From Paraglomus occultum (Eukaryota > Glomeromycota > Glomeromycetes > Paraglomerales > Paraglomeraceae): DNA of 64,000 bases. Every line of letters begins with the position of its first letter. The stretch's first letter is position 1. Below are positions 12,081 through 24,080 of the stretch, in pieces. The stretch lies in the NCBI GenBank assembly GCA_910592205.1, contig CAJVPJ010000008.1:32957-96956 (forward strand), read 5' to 3'. The notes beneath the pieces are model-generated. The model did not search any database and was not told the origin of the DNA. It saw nothing but the letters and a program-made list of their open reading frames with translations. The position numbers and the translations under genes were made by a program.

Positions 12081-12831
12081 TGGGAAAGGAAAGTTAGAAG
12101 CTTGCTTCTAAGAGTAGGATGTGGAAGGGACAAAATTGAACATGAAATAATGGTAGATAATTTTTGGTAATACATTTACTCGGTCATATTAAATCTTTGT
12201 ATGAGCTTATTCATTATCAATTCCAATGTATTTTTTATACATAGTCTTTTTTGTTCTTTTCTCGCAATTGTACAGATTTGTTAAATTTTGATTTTCTTTG
12301 TAGGTACTTTTTTTTTGAATACATTTGTTATTTTTTCTTTCGATTAAAAGATGTTTCTATTTGCGGCAATGTATATAAACAATTTTTGCATGGGTTGTGA
12401 ATCTGAATCGTGTTAGTTTATTTTTTGGATTGATCGCGTGTGCGAGACTTATACGATAACTGATTTAATGGATTACACACGCAAGGTCAACCCTTTAAAC
12501 CGACGGTTCTTGTGTAGCAAATTTTTATTCGGTATTATCGGATTTTCGGATTTGCGGGGTAACGGTAAATAGTCGGAGCACTTATCCTGAATAAAAACTT
12601 ATCTCCCCAAACCCCATTTCGGAACTATGCAGCACATATTGTTTGTCTTGAACGTAAATTTCACAAAACTATGGATTATCGGGTATCAAATTGCCAAAGT
12701 GATATTAGCAAGTCATGGCTATGCATTACGATGTTTAACAACAACGAGACATTTTAGTACACAACCGTTGTTTGTTCTCGACATGAAACCTCTGCTCTAT
12801 TTTTTCTCCATTGTGAAAGACCTTATTACAA
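12081..12831. other. Convergent 3' intergenic region
   Basis: About 750 bp between the stops of the capping enzyme (plus) and bL16m (minus). AT-rich with T-runs suitable for 3' end formation of both transcripts. One 73-codon frame at 12627-12848 overlaps the bL16m 3' end on the opposite strand and has no recognisable features. Confidence 0.6.
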
Positions 12832-13452
12832 TTAAGATTGCAGGCTAGTGTTCTCCTTAATCGCTCTCTCGACAAACTCGGTCGTAACTGGCAACTTATC
12901 GCCAGCTAACCTCAAAGCTTCCTTGGCAACTTCCTTTCTGATTCCACCCCCGCCAATTTCGAATACAATCTTATCTTTTGGTACTCTACAAGCCCAGTAT
13001 TCAAATGCTCCTTTTCCTTTTCCCATTCTAGATTCATTCCCTTTACTGGTCACTGGTATATCTGGAAATACTCTCATCCATAATCGAGATCCCTTGACTG
13101 ATTTTATCTTGCGGCGAATAGCCCAATGGGCAGCGGTGAGTTGTTGAGAGGAGAGACGAACGCCATCCTTTACGCGGAGACCATAATCGCCAAAGACGAT
13201 AGTTGTACCTTTCGTGGAACCACCAATGCGAATTGGAATCCGCCCCTTGTGAGCTTTACGGCGAGTTACATTCCTCGGTGCGAATTCAGCGCGATAACGA
13301 CGTTGGGTTTGGATAAATGATAGGAGATAGGCAGGAGATGGAGGCAAACAGAAGCGGCATAGAAGAGATGGTATTGATAACGATGAATAAATTTCTGTAT
13401 TTATATGTCTCAAAAGAGATGACCTTGTGGAAGATAGCATTATGTCAGACAA
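12832..13452 (-). CDS. MRPL16: Mitochondrial large ribosomal subunit protein bL16m
   Basis: A single-exon gene of 206 residues. Ribosomal protein L16 sits at the central protuberance and A site of the mitochondrial large subunit. The bacterial L16-like core starts near RRYRAEFAPRNVTRRKAHKG (about residue 51), continues through GDYGLRVKDG and AHWAIRRKIK, and includes the conserved SRMGKGKGAFEYWACRV segment near the A-site loop. The first 50 or so residues are rich in Ser, Arg and hydrophobics without acidic clusters, as expected for a mitochondrial targeting sequence. The ATG at 13452 gives this presequence; no intron is needed. The gene is convergent with the capping enzyme and divergent from the UFD4 gene. 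Confidence 0.93.
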   Translation of the reverse strand: MSDIMLSSTRSSLLRHINTEIYSSLSIPSLLCRFCLPPSPAYLLSFIQTQRRYRAEFAPRNVTRRKAHKGRIPIRIGGSTKGTTIVFGDYGLRVKDGVRLSSQQLTAAHWAIRRKIKSVKGSRLWMRVFPDIPVTSKGNESRMGKGKGAFEYWACRVPKDKIVFEIGGGGIRKEVAKEALRLAGDKLPVTTEFVERAIKENTSLQS

Positions 13453-13989
13453 AAAAGAAGGGCGACAAACGAATTTTTGGGTTTCATGTGATAAGATAGA
13501 TGATCAAGCAAATTTACGTTCCCGTGACTTCAGATAATCTCTGACTACAGTAGTAGACGAATTACGAGCCAATTAAATTCAACGCAGTAGTTACGTGGTA
13601 TTATAACCGGTAGAAAACGACGTTGGAACTTCTACTGTTCGCTCATTTACCAATTTTGAAACTGACGACAGTCTTTATCGTAGTACTGATGGAAAATGCA
13701 TCCAACAAGACTACGTGATGGGTATAGATAAAGTAACGACAAGAGACAGTCTAACACAGCTGTCAACTGGAGTTTGCTGTTAGGACCTCCTTTTCGACCT
13801 CGAACTCTTTGATCGAGACATATAACAATTCAAGTTTGAGAATTGTAGACTCGATAACGTTAATTACACGCGAATATACGGTACTGAAACTTCGAACGCG
13901 TTTGTGTGTAAAACGTACGCAAAATTCAAGATGGCAAGTGGAACACTTCTAATGTTTTAACTCTCTGGTCATAATAATAAGCGGACTTT

Positions 13990-14240
13990 ACTGTTGCATT
14001 ATTGAACTAATCTGGTGGTTGAGCAACACATTTTTATGCACCCAAGTTTGATAAATTCGTTCTCCAGTTCATACGCTGCAAAGGTATTTATTTGTTCACT
14101 TTCTGGATAATGCCTGCCACTTTTCTAACTACATATCGATAATATCTAATACAAAAATAAAAGGTCAAGAAACTGGCTAAAATTCTGGCGTACGTATGTA
14201 GAAATAGTAGTTAAATGTTTGCGTTAGTATATAAATACAT
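13990..14240 (+). repeat. Dispersed repeat, copy A
   Basis: About 250 bp that aligns, same orientation, with 62855-63105. Shared landmarks in order are GCATTATTGAACT, GTTCTCCAGTTCATACGC, GCTGCAAAGG, TTTCTAACTA, AAGAAACT, CTGGCGTA and a terminal TATATAAA-like box. I estimate roughly three quarters identity by eye. It has no reading frame and no clear terminal inverted repeats. Similarity stops near the TATA-like box. Confidence 0.75.
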
Positions 14241-14456
14241 TCTATTGTCTTATTTGCATCTTGCGTAAGATATGTGCTAATGAGGAGAAGTTAGAATAGT
14301 TACAATATAACAAGCAAACGTTCAAATAATAAAATGCCACTTTGAATCAATTACAATGTCATTGCCCTTTTGTACTTGAAATGAAAGACACCTTACATTA
14401 TTTATATTATGGTGTAAGGGAATTGTTTCCAGATTCAGTATAGTGTTTTGATTGAC

Positions 14457-14615
14457 TACAGTCGAACTTCGTTGTTATACCGAAAGATGCTGACTTCTCG
14501 CTTTTTTGAATAGTAACTTTGCTCGCCATAACAAATTTAATTGTAAAATGGTACCAAAGGTCGATACAAGATTCTACTCTAACTGATTTATACAAAAAAT
14601 CGTCACGTGATAAAA
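14457..14615 (+). mobile_element. Pogo/Tigger-type TIR element fragment, copy A
   Basis: Begins with a TA dinucleotide followed by CAGTCGAACTTCGTTGTTAT, the style of terminal inverted repeat known from pogo/Tigger elements of the Tc1/mariner superfamily, which insert at TA. It aligns over about 160 bp with 47450-47625, sharing ATACCGAA, TGACT, AATAGTAA, AATTTAAT.GTAAAAT and TCACGTGAT. No transposase is present and no matching right-hand inverted end was found, so it is a non-autonomous or truncated copy. Confidence 0.5.
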
Positions 14616-15844
14616 GTATGATAATAATTGGCTATAACATGAGGACAATGTCGTTAGTCTGCATATTAAGATTTTTTAAATTATAATGAATTTAAAGTCT
14701 TTCGTGAAGAGAAAGGTGGCATTGCATAGTATTGCTAAGCAAAACAAACTCGAGTAATTGCCGATTAGTCCTGGACTGTCATTTACATTGTGTGACTGAT
14801 ATTATGTCGCTCAACATTGCTATATTAATACTAACATTGTGTCACACACCAAACAATGATTGTACTGTCAGTGGCGCAGCAATGGCGCAGATCTATTTGA
14901 AATACAGCTCGACCAATGTCAATGCGTCTGTAAAGTATTGTCATCTGGTTTTGTCCGATGTTTCGGAGACCGCTTTTCGATACGATTTGCACGTGATAAT
15001 TCGCAAACTCGCTTCGTCGTACCTTTTCCTAAATCTTTGCTAAACTTTATTATACAATTCCTCGATATATATACTTCCTCAACAGAAATTATAAGAGAGA
15101 TGCTCATGAACAGATCAGCTGTCATGGTCGACAATGATCACGATTCAACGATTCTTACCAATCACGCTTATTAGTCTACACGTGAGACTGATCACTGCCA
15201 AAAATGCAGCCTTAACTCCGGAGAATGTCAGCGCAAGCGATCAAAGAGAATGTCAAAAAACTATTCTGCTGAGTGAACGTCGATTACCAACAGAAGCAAG
15301 AACAGTTAAGTAAGCACATACACTATCTGATAGTCAGGTTAAAGAACGATAGAGCAATTTGCATCTAGAGAAGAGTAAGTATAACCGTTTAATATTCTTA
15401 GATATTAGCTGAACCGATCCATCTGAAAATCACTTACACACACACGTTCACCGTGACTCAACTACGCCAACACGGAAATCAATCACGTCACTACATGCAT
15501 AACATCAAAATACATAAACTTGTCATTACGTTTCTTTCCTTTCTTTCGCTTCCTTCCCCAATTCGTAATTACCCAGTTTTGCTTATTTCTTATCGACGTT
15601 CCCTCTTCCTGATTTCAACCTCTAAACGAAACACCTTACTACTTTTCATACGCTCACGCTTGATATAATATTCACGAATCACGGTCGCCCACTGGATTAC
15701 TCTGTTCTTCCATTATCAAAAGTAGGGCGACTTTGTCATTTCACCCTGCGTTGAATACATTGCTGTCCTTCAACAACGGTGAAATAACAGGTCCATACAT
15801 TTATTAGACAGACTGCGTGCGCGGCCTTTCATTGAGTTAACTTG

Positions 15845-18800
15845 ATGGAATCACGTACTACTCGAAAAAAAACTTCTATCGATATCCCTGATACCATATC
15901 CACCCGTACTCGAAGTCAATCTCGAACTAACTCAAATACACAAAATACTTCTACACAGAGCGCAGATAGCCAGAATATCACGCAGCATATATACAGTACA
16001 CAGAATATAAATAGTATTACACCACCACCATCCTCACAGAGTTCCGTCGTTGAAGCATCCGAGTTAATTGATAGTCAAAGCGTCGCTGTAACAAGGGGCA
16101 GAAGAAAGTCTACGTCTTCTTCTATAAGACAGGCTGAAGGATCGGCCGATACGATGTAAGTCGCAATTGAATTGGGAGAGGTTTTGAGAAAATTATACCG
16201 AGAATGCTTTGGATAAAAAGTGATCAAGTGGTTTATCAACGAAATCCAGGTTGATGATATGTCAGTACGTCTGTAGTAACTCTTAATTTTTAAAGCATTG
16301 ATGTCTCGGTTTATTCTTAAATAATTGGCTTTCAAATATTGACTATTGATCTACAGACTGTTATATTCTCACGCGTAATTCACATTCTAACGATTTTCTA
16401 TCGTTTTCGATCTCTATGTTTTCCTTTGCATATTGTTTCCATACATGTCGCTCGACCTTTCTCTTTCTCTGTGATATATTGTTGATCGTTCAGCTCAACT
16501 CCAACACCTTCAAGAAGATCATCCCGATCAGATAGATCGACTACTCGCTCACCGATCGCTCTGACAGTCTCATCATCTACTTCCTCCACTCGGAAAGGCA
16601 AAGCAAAATTAAACCAATCAACTACTACAACATCCCGCATCACTCGAAGTCAGGCACGAGAATTTGAACAGACAGCAGAAGAACTTGAACAATCAAGAGA
16701 TAAAGGGAAAAGAAAGAAGGAAGAGTACTTGTCTGAAAGTTCCGAAGAAAGATCACCTGACAGAAGCGTAACAAAAAGATCAAGACTAAGTAGAACTAAT
16801 TTGAACAGAAAGGAAATAATTGCCGATAGTGAAGAAAGAAGCAGCAGCATTAATACAAGATCGTCCAGCAGAACATTATCCCGCAAAGGAACGATTAGTA
16901 GTAGTAATACTGGTAGTAGCAGAACTAGAACAACTATGCCTAAGAAAGCCAGGTGCGTAGCAGAAAATGACACATGCAAAATATTGTCCTCGGAAGCAAC
17001 GGCCAATCTGATAATAGTTGACGTATGCGATAGATATATCGTTATGCAATAATGTACGTTAATAACATTGTACCAACAATGTCTTCTCATATTTTAGTAA
17101 ATCGACATCTAAAGCAGTACCAGCAGCATCACCCGAAGCAAGCAGTAGTGCTGATACTCGTGAATCAAGGCCACTAAGACGCAGTTCTGATTCGAAGTCA
17201 ACGCCGTCCAAGACGGCAGAACTTGAGAATACTGCCATGGAAGGTTAGTTATGATAAAATATACAACAATGCTGAAAGCCATAAATAGACGTCTACAGAT
17301 TAGTGGATCAATTTCTTAATTACATTTTTCATTTACCCTTAATTTGTATAATACATTTGTATTCGAACTTATGTCGTTCGCTTCTCCGAAACCAGCTGTT
17401 CCAACACCTACGCCAGCAAGTCAAACACATACCGCTTCATCTTCTTCCACTTTATTACCAGCGACAACCGACGAACCAACCAATCCCTCAAACTCTCTTC
17501 AAACATCTTCATCCGAAGACCACCATGCAGAGGAAATGGATGACATGTCTTCTGAAGATGCTTCTTCTCCATCTAATTCCCACTCTCGCCCCACCGGCCT
17601 TTTTTCTCTGAATCCTCCTCGCACTTCTTACATTCCTTCCACATCCTCAGCTTCTTCAGACCTAATTTCTCGCCTACGCGATCCCGAACAACAATTAATT
17701 GCTCTCCATAGTCTTTCAGAACGTATAGCTATGGCTCAAAGTGAAGATCAGATAACAAGTACTATGAACATCGACGCAGTTATTAGAGAATTGGTTGCAA
17801 TATTGAGGAGAGAGGTGTCAGATGAAGGTGCAAAAGGAAGCGAAATACCGATTTTTGTTTGCAGATGCTTGGCAAATTTGGTTGATTTATTCCAGAATTC
17901 GGCGGAGAGGGTTATTAGTGCGGGTGTTATACCGGTTTTGTGTTCTTGTTTGGTCATTGACCAAGAAGCGTTGGATTTTTATATTGATCTACCGGAGAGC
18001 GCGATTAATGTACGTTGTTATAAAGGGGAAACAGTGGAATACTTAAGCTTCGTTCATACAATGACACGGATTTGTGACCGTGAGAGTGATGTTTATAATG
18101 AGAGTGGTGTTTCTAGATATGGCTTTTGTCGGAGATGCGTTGTGTTAACATACCTTAAACGTTATATTCATCAATTTTCTTTTATACCTTTATCCTCGTC
18201 ATCATCCCTTACTAAAACAAAAGGCCCTGCTAAAGCTCTCAACACGAAAATCATGTACGTCTCAAATAGTACGAGAAGGTGGTTTGTCCGCGCTTGCTCT
18301 TGTCAGTTTTCTCGGCTCTTCCGGCCGAGATTATATCAATCTACTGGCAAATTGTGCCGAGAACTTTCCTACCGATTGTTTCAATGTCGTAAGGGATAAC
18401 ATAATTCCGAACTTGAATGAGTTTCTGTGTTTCTCGGATCCTCGCGCGGTGGAACAAGCATGTTTGGCCGTTTCTAGACTTGTAGATAGTTTTAGACATA
18501 AGCGAGAGGAATTGGAGGTGAGTTTTTTAGCGTAAGAAATATGTCCGCACATTTTAGGAGTTATTTAGGAACCATGTTGAAATCTGTTAGGCAATCATAT
18601 CTGACGGTGTCCTAAGAAAAATTATCGATTGCATTCGACCGAACAGCAACACCAGAATGAGGTATTTTTTTTACCGTTTCTTAAGCATATTTATATTATT
18701 TGTATCACATCTAATCCTATCGCTTTCTTAACCTCCAGCCCATCGACAATAGTTCATATATGGCGCATGCTAAGCATCGTGGCACACGAATCTCCAAAGA

Positions 18801-21800
18801 TTGCTACCTCTCTTATAGACAATGAGATAAAATTAGACGGTGATGTCACATTCCTCGACATCCTTTACGAAGCTCTCACTGGATTTAATCCTAACGCTGT
18901 AGGGGTACAACTTCAAGTGCCCAAGAACCAAAGTCAATTTAGAGAAATATTAGGAGTTATTTCAGAGTTATTGCCCGCTTTGCCAACAAGTGAGTGTATT
19001 GAGAAGTTAGGCCAGTTGATTCGAATGATTAATCGTTAATAATTCTTTGTAGCTGGGGTGTTTGACATGAGCTTACCAAAAGAAATAACGGCTGGCACAA
19101 TTGAAGATCAAAACCCGTCGTCGTCAACAACACAACCCACAACACCGGATCTACAATCATTACCACAACAATCTTCAACCGCAGAACTCGCTCAAACGGA
19201 AGCAATGGACATTGATAATGAAGACTCAGAGAACAGCGAAGAGGAGGATGAGGAGGAAGAAGAAGAGGAGGAAGAGGAAGAGGAGGAAGAAGATGAAGAG
19301 GAAGAAGATTCCGACGAAGATTTAAGTTTGCATCACGACATTCCAATAAGTAACCCATCCTCTCAATCGGCATCAGATGAACGAAATTCTATCGAACTTC
19401 ATCTACAATTACTCACATCGAAACGTGGTCGTATGCACGAATTTGGCAAAACATTTTTGCCGACTTTGATTAATGTTTACAATTCAACTGTTAACGCAAC
19501 TATAAGATTAAGGATCGTTGTCGCTTTGGCAAAGACAGTGCACTACTTTGATGAAGAAATACTAAATGATATTTTGCAGGTTTGAAAATTGAGTCTAACA
19601 GTTGTTTGTTTCTAAGACAAACGTCTCGTCGTAATGCAATTTGTTGCTTACCTGTGCGTTTTATAACAGAACGTCAGCTTTGCTGTATTCTTAAGTGGAA
19701 TTTTACAAGAACAACAAGAAGCAACTTTAGTTATAAAAGCTCTCCAACTTGCAGAACTGCTGATGCAAAAACTACCTGCTCATTACGAGAAACAATTCTT
19801 CCGTGAAGGCGTCATGCATGAAATTGCTAAACTGGCCGATACACCAGAAAGCGTATGTAAACAACCCAGCAGGTCAGACGTACCACAAGTAGGTTTCTTT
19901 CTTAAATTCAGGGCGTACCGCACAATAGTTCTAGATTCTTAGATGAACTGGTAAAGGCAACGTCAGCGCAAGACGTTGCTGTGAAGTTACTACAAAGTGT
20001 GATAATTCAGTAGTTATAGTGAATGTCTTCCCGACTTTTTCATTCACTGTCCGTCCTTGTTCTTTTTTTTTTCTTCCTTCGTAGACATTCCCTGCCTTAC
20101 ACTCCCGCCGACTCGCTTCCTCCAGAGTCTCTACCGAGCGTGGTCTTGGGTCACGAGATTCCCGAGCATGGATAATTCATCGCGCACGCTGTTTTCGTGA
20201 AGGTTACATCAAAGATAACAAGGACTTTAGTCATCTAATTAACGATCTAAAGGCATATGCTGCAGCTTTAAAAGGTACAAAAGAGGAACCGACAGCTGAG
20301 AGTACATTGAAAAAAATTGCAACCTTGTTTTCGGATTCAGCGAGTAGTATTTCGTCATTTGAGCTTGTGAATAGTGGGCTTATGGAAGGGCTGTTGGAAT
20401 ATTTAACTTCGACGCATGAAACCGGTATGATGCTTTCGATTTATAACGGCATAATTGATTTTTGCTTTCCAAAGCTAAATCTGCTTGAGCAAATTGTTAA
20501 AATAACTCGTATTTAATTCATCTGAACGCAAATTCACAGAACTAAGTTCTGTCAATGACCGCCGGCGAACATTTTTACACGTTTTCCTCGGAGGAATGGA
20601 CCCCAAAAAGGCCAAGCAAGGTTTGGCTATTCTTCTTGATCCCGATTTCCAACATGAACGATCTCCTGTTTGCCCGGCTCATAATATTACTACGGGATCG
20701 ATAGGAGCATTTGAACTGTTGGCAAAGCGACTACAAGAAAGTTTGAATCGGTCAGAGCGGTTTGAGGTTACTACTGCTTTTCAAACTATGAGCAGTGAGT
20801 ATTTAAAGTTTGAAACCAACATTACTATTATCGATTTATACGTCTTTAGAGTGGAGATTATTTTTAGTCATTATCAATTGATATTTATTATTTTCGTTTG
20901 CTCATGAAATGTCTGTATTAACATCTTTTCTCTAGTCGACCTAATACGGAACCCGACAGGAATTCTGGCTAAGCATCTTAAATTGAGATTAATTTCACGT
21001 ATGCTTTGATTGTGGCAAGTGATCATTTTTATCTGCGGATTGATAATTGCTGACACATATGTGACTTTATTATTCAGTTGATAATGAGAACGCGCGAAAA
21101 ATATCAATACAATCACTAGTTCCATTTAAGGCTATTGAAGAATGGCTTATGTGGAGGATTGATTCGGCGAGGAACAGAGCACAGGAAAACACAGACGTGA
21201 ATGCTAGCGCCAGTGCAACCATAGGTGCTGGAACAAGTAATGGTAATGACAATGCTTCTGACGGAAACGTACTTACAAGAAGCAATAATACTACAACAAG
21301 TGAAGCTATATCAGTAGAGGCTGGAAGTTCCATCAATACTGCATCAGTCGCGGAACAGCTTGTCGCAGACATTCTTGCATCTTCAGTATCAAGTCGACGT
21401 CGACCCGGTCGTGAAATTAACACTAGCGGAAATCAGGTTCCACCTAACCTTGGGTATGTGATATTTATCCCATTCATTTTCATTTAAAAGAAAAGCTCTT
21501 GCGTCATTAGTGATAATTACGCGCAATAGATCAACCGAGACGAGAGATCTTGATACGATGGATGTCGATGATGATGATGAGGATGAAGACGACGACGAGG
21601 ACGATAGTATGAGATCCAGAGAAGATACCCCGTTTAATGAAGATATAGAGTTTGCTTATCTTCGACGAGATGCTGACTCGGATCATGATGATATGCATGA
21701 CATGAACGACAGTGCTGAAGGTGACAGAACTGTGATAGTAATTGTCAGTTGGATGCACAAATTATATTTATACATTCTGCGTTTTACTTTACAAACATTC

Positions 21801-23927
21801 ACCTTTACACTATATCAGATCCATTACCAACAACGACTTCAAGACCATCGTCAGTACCATCAACCTCAACGAATCAACGACATCGCTACTCTACCCATCC
21901 CGGTTGGCAAAAACCCAAAGACTGGCACATAGAATTTTACATTGATGGTACACGCATCAATCCCAACACTCGCGTATATGCGGCTATTCATCGTCATCGA
22001 CAGCGTACTTTAGTAGAAACCCGCTTCTGGGAAACAACTCACGAAATCAAATATCGTCGAGTAGAAGGCCCCCCTTCTATGGAAGAAGAGAAGCCCGAGC
22101 CTCTCGACCCAAATGATGTCAATACCCAATTACTAAACCTCCTTAGAGCTCTATTCGAACTAAATGAGAAATGGGACGAGATATATACCGAAGGAGATCT
22201 GACAATTGCAAAGATAGAACGACGGTCTGTGACAGATTTTATTAATCACAAGCTTACAGCAAAATTTGAACGGCAAATGGAAGAACCATTGATCGTGGCA
22301 TCCAAGGCATTACCATCATGGTGTTTTAATCTTGCGAGGGAATATCCGTTCTTGTTTCCGTTTGAAACGCGACATACATTTTTGCAGAGCACATCATTTG
22401 GGTTTACGAGGATGTGGAATAGGTGGCATGCTCATAACAATCGGGGACATGGGCATCAAGAGCAGCGGCGGGAAGAGATAGGAAGTAGGTTGAGAATAAA
22501 GACACGAATAACAAGAGCAAATATGTTGCAAACTGCATTTGAAGTGATGAAGAGGTTTGGTACTAAGGATTCTGTGTTGGAGGTTGAGTATTACGACGAG
22601 ATAGGGAGTGGATTGGTAAGTAAATGGTTTTTAAGGAATACACGCCATTATACTCTTTACTTATGCCATTGATATGATAGGGTCCTACACTTGAATTTTA
22701 CTCTACTATATCAAAGGAGCTCTGCAAAAAATCTTTGAGAATGTGGAAAAACTACTCTGATGATGGCGATATCTATGTTAATTCGCCAACAGGACTATAC
22801 CCAATGCCAATGAGTCCAGAATTGACTAGTAGTGAGAATGGAAAAAAGATAATTAATTTATTTAAGTTCGCTGGTCAATTTGTAGCAAAAGCGATGGTAG
22901 ACTCAAGGATCATAGATATACCATTTAATCCAATATTTTTGAAAAAAGTACTTAGGGAAAGTGTCCCACATACGTTAAGGACATTAAGGGTAGGTGAATA
23001 TGAATATGTATTCTAAATCTCAGTATAATGACGATGTACAAGAATATATTACTGACTGAATTGCATCTGACCCTTGCAACAGCAAATCGATGAATACTGG
23101 AGTAATTCACTGGGCAGTCTGAAAGCCTCGAAAGGCTGGGGAACAAATTCGCTTGGCTTGCAATTCACGCTGCCAGGATGTGACAATTTTGAATTAATAT
23201 CAAACGGCTCTAATATTGATGTTACTCCGGCAAGTATCCAACAGTACACCGACGCTGTCATATCGGCCGTGTTGGATCCCGGTGTTGAGAAGCAAGTGCA
23301 GGCATTCAGGGAAGGGTTTAATCAAGTGTTTCCAATTGACGATTTGAAGATATTTACTACAAGTGAATTGGTGGCATTGTTTGGTAACGAAGAAGAAGAC
23401 TGGTCAATAGAAAGTAAGTGAAATGAATATGGAAGGAACCATTATATTTTGAATGTCAATCGGTTGTTGGATTACAAGTCTCATCCAACCCCTGAACCAT
23501 ATTGCGTTTGTAGCTATGAGAGACAGTTTCAACGCGGACCATGGATATAGTATGAACAGTCCGGCTATCAGGAATTTACTCGAAATACTATCTGGGTTCA
23601 ACGTAGAAGAACGTAGATTATTTTTGCAATTTGTCACAGGTAGTCCGAGACTACCGATTGGAGGTAATGTTTTATTAACTGTCTTAATTTACTTGATGAA
23701 CCATCATCCACTCAACACATTTTTTAATAACAGGATTTAAGAATATGAGACCTGTGTTAACGATTGTATGCAGAGGCAGTGATCAGAATTCACCTGATGA
23801 ATCCTTACCATCGGTCATGACATGTCAGAATTATCTCAAATTACCTGACTATCCAACGAAAGAAATTATGCGCGAAAAACTATGTTACGCAATGAGAGAA
23901 GGACAGGGAAGTTTCCATTTGTCGTAG
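15845..23927 (+). CDS. UFD4: HECT-type E3 ubiquitin ligase, UFD4/TRIP12 family
   Basis: Ligates ubiquitin, through a cysteine thioester, to ubiquitin-fusion and N-degron substrates. I read 20 exons totalling about 1,978 residues: 15845-16155, 16494-16952, 17098-17243, 17396-18009, 18236-18517, 18591-18661, 18739-18989, 19053-19579, 19670-19852, 19912-19998, 20085-20424, 20540-20794, 20936-20998, 21078-21453, 21530-21720, 21819-22615, 22681-22989, 23083-23413, 23514-23663, 23734-23927. The 3' boundary of exon 10 and the exon 15/16 and 17/18 junctions are less certain. Order: Ser/Arg-rich disordered N-terminus; armadillo-type repeats ([20 protein letters not shown]); an E-rich run (about 19237-19320) and a D-rich run (21562-21608); then the HECT domain with the family-specific [30 protein letters not shown] and C-terminal GQGSFHLS. 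The catalytic Cys codon is at 23823-23825, 34 residues from the end. Length fits animal TRIP12 (about 1,990). Confidence 0.93.
19237..19320 (+). repeat. Acidic E/D codon run inside UFD4
   Basis: GAG/GAA/GAT-rich purine tract coding for an almost uninterrupted Glu/Asp stretch in exon 8, between the armadillo region and the middle of the protein. A shorter Asp-rich run recurs in exon 15 (21562-21608). Acidic linkers also occur in animal TRIP12. Confidence 0.85.
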
Positions 23928-24080
23928 ATGGAATTGTATATGAATAGCTATAAAGTTAAATCTGTTTTCTGTATCTTGTTTTTACATGTTTTAAAAATAA
24001 AAATTACTCAAATAATAAATCATCTATAAATGTGCGATCTTTTATTTGCTGAACAACGTTTCATTCATTTATCAATATTC

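Larger units (their letters stand above)
13453..15844. other. Intergenic region between bL16m and UFD4
   Basis: About 2.4 kb between divergent genes. It holds one copy of a dispersed repeat (about 13990-14240) and a pogo-type TIR element (about 14457-14615), listed separately. Remaining short frames (62-104 codons) have no family features. The UFD4 promoter should lie in the last several hundred bases, which are C/T-rich. Confidence 0.6.
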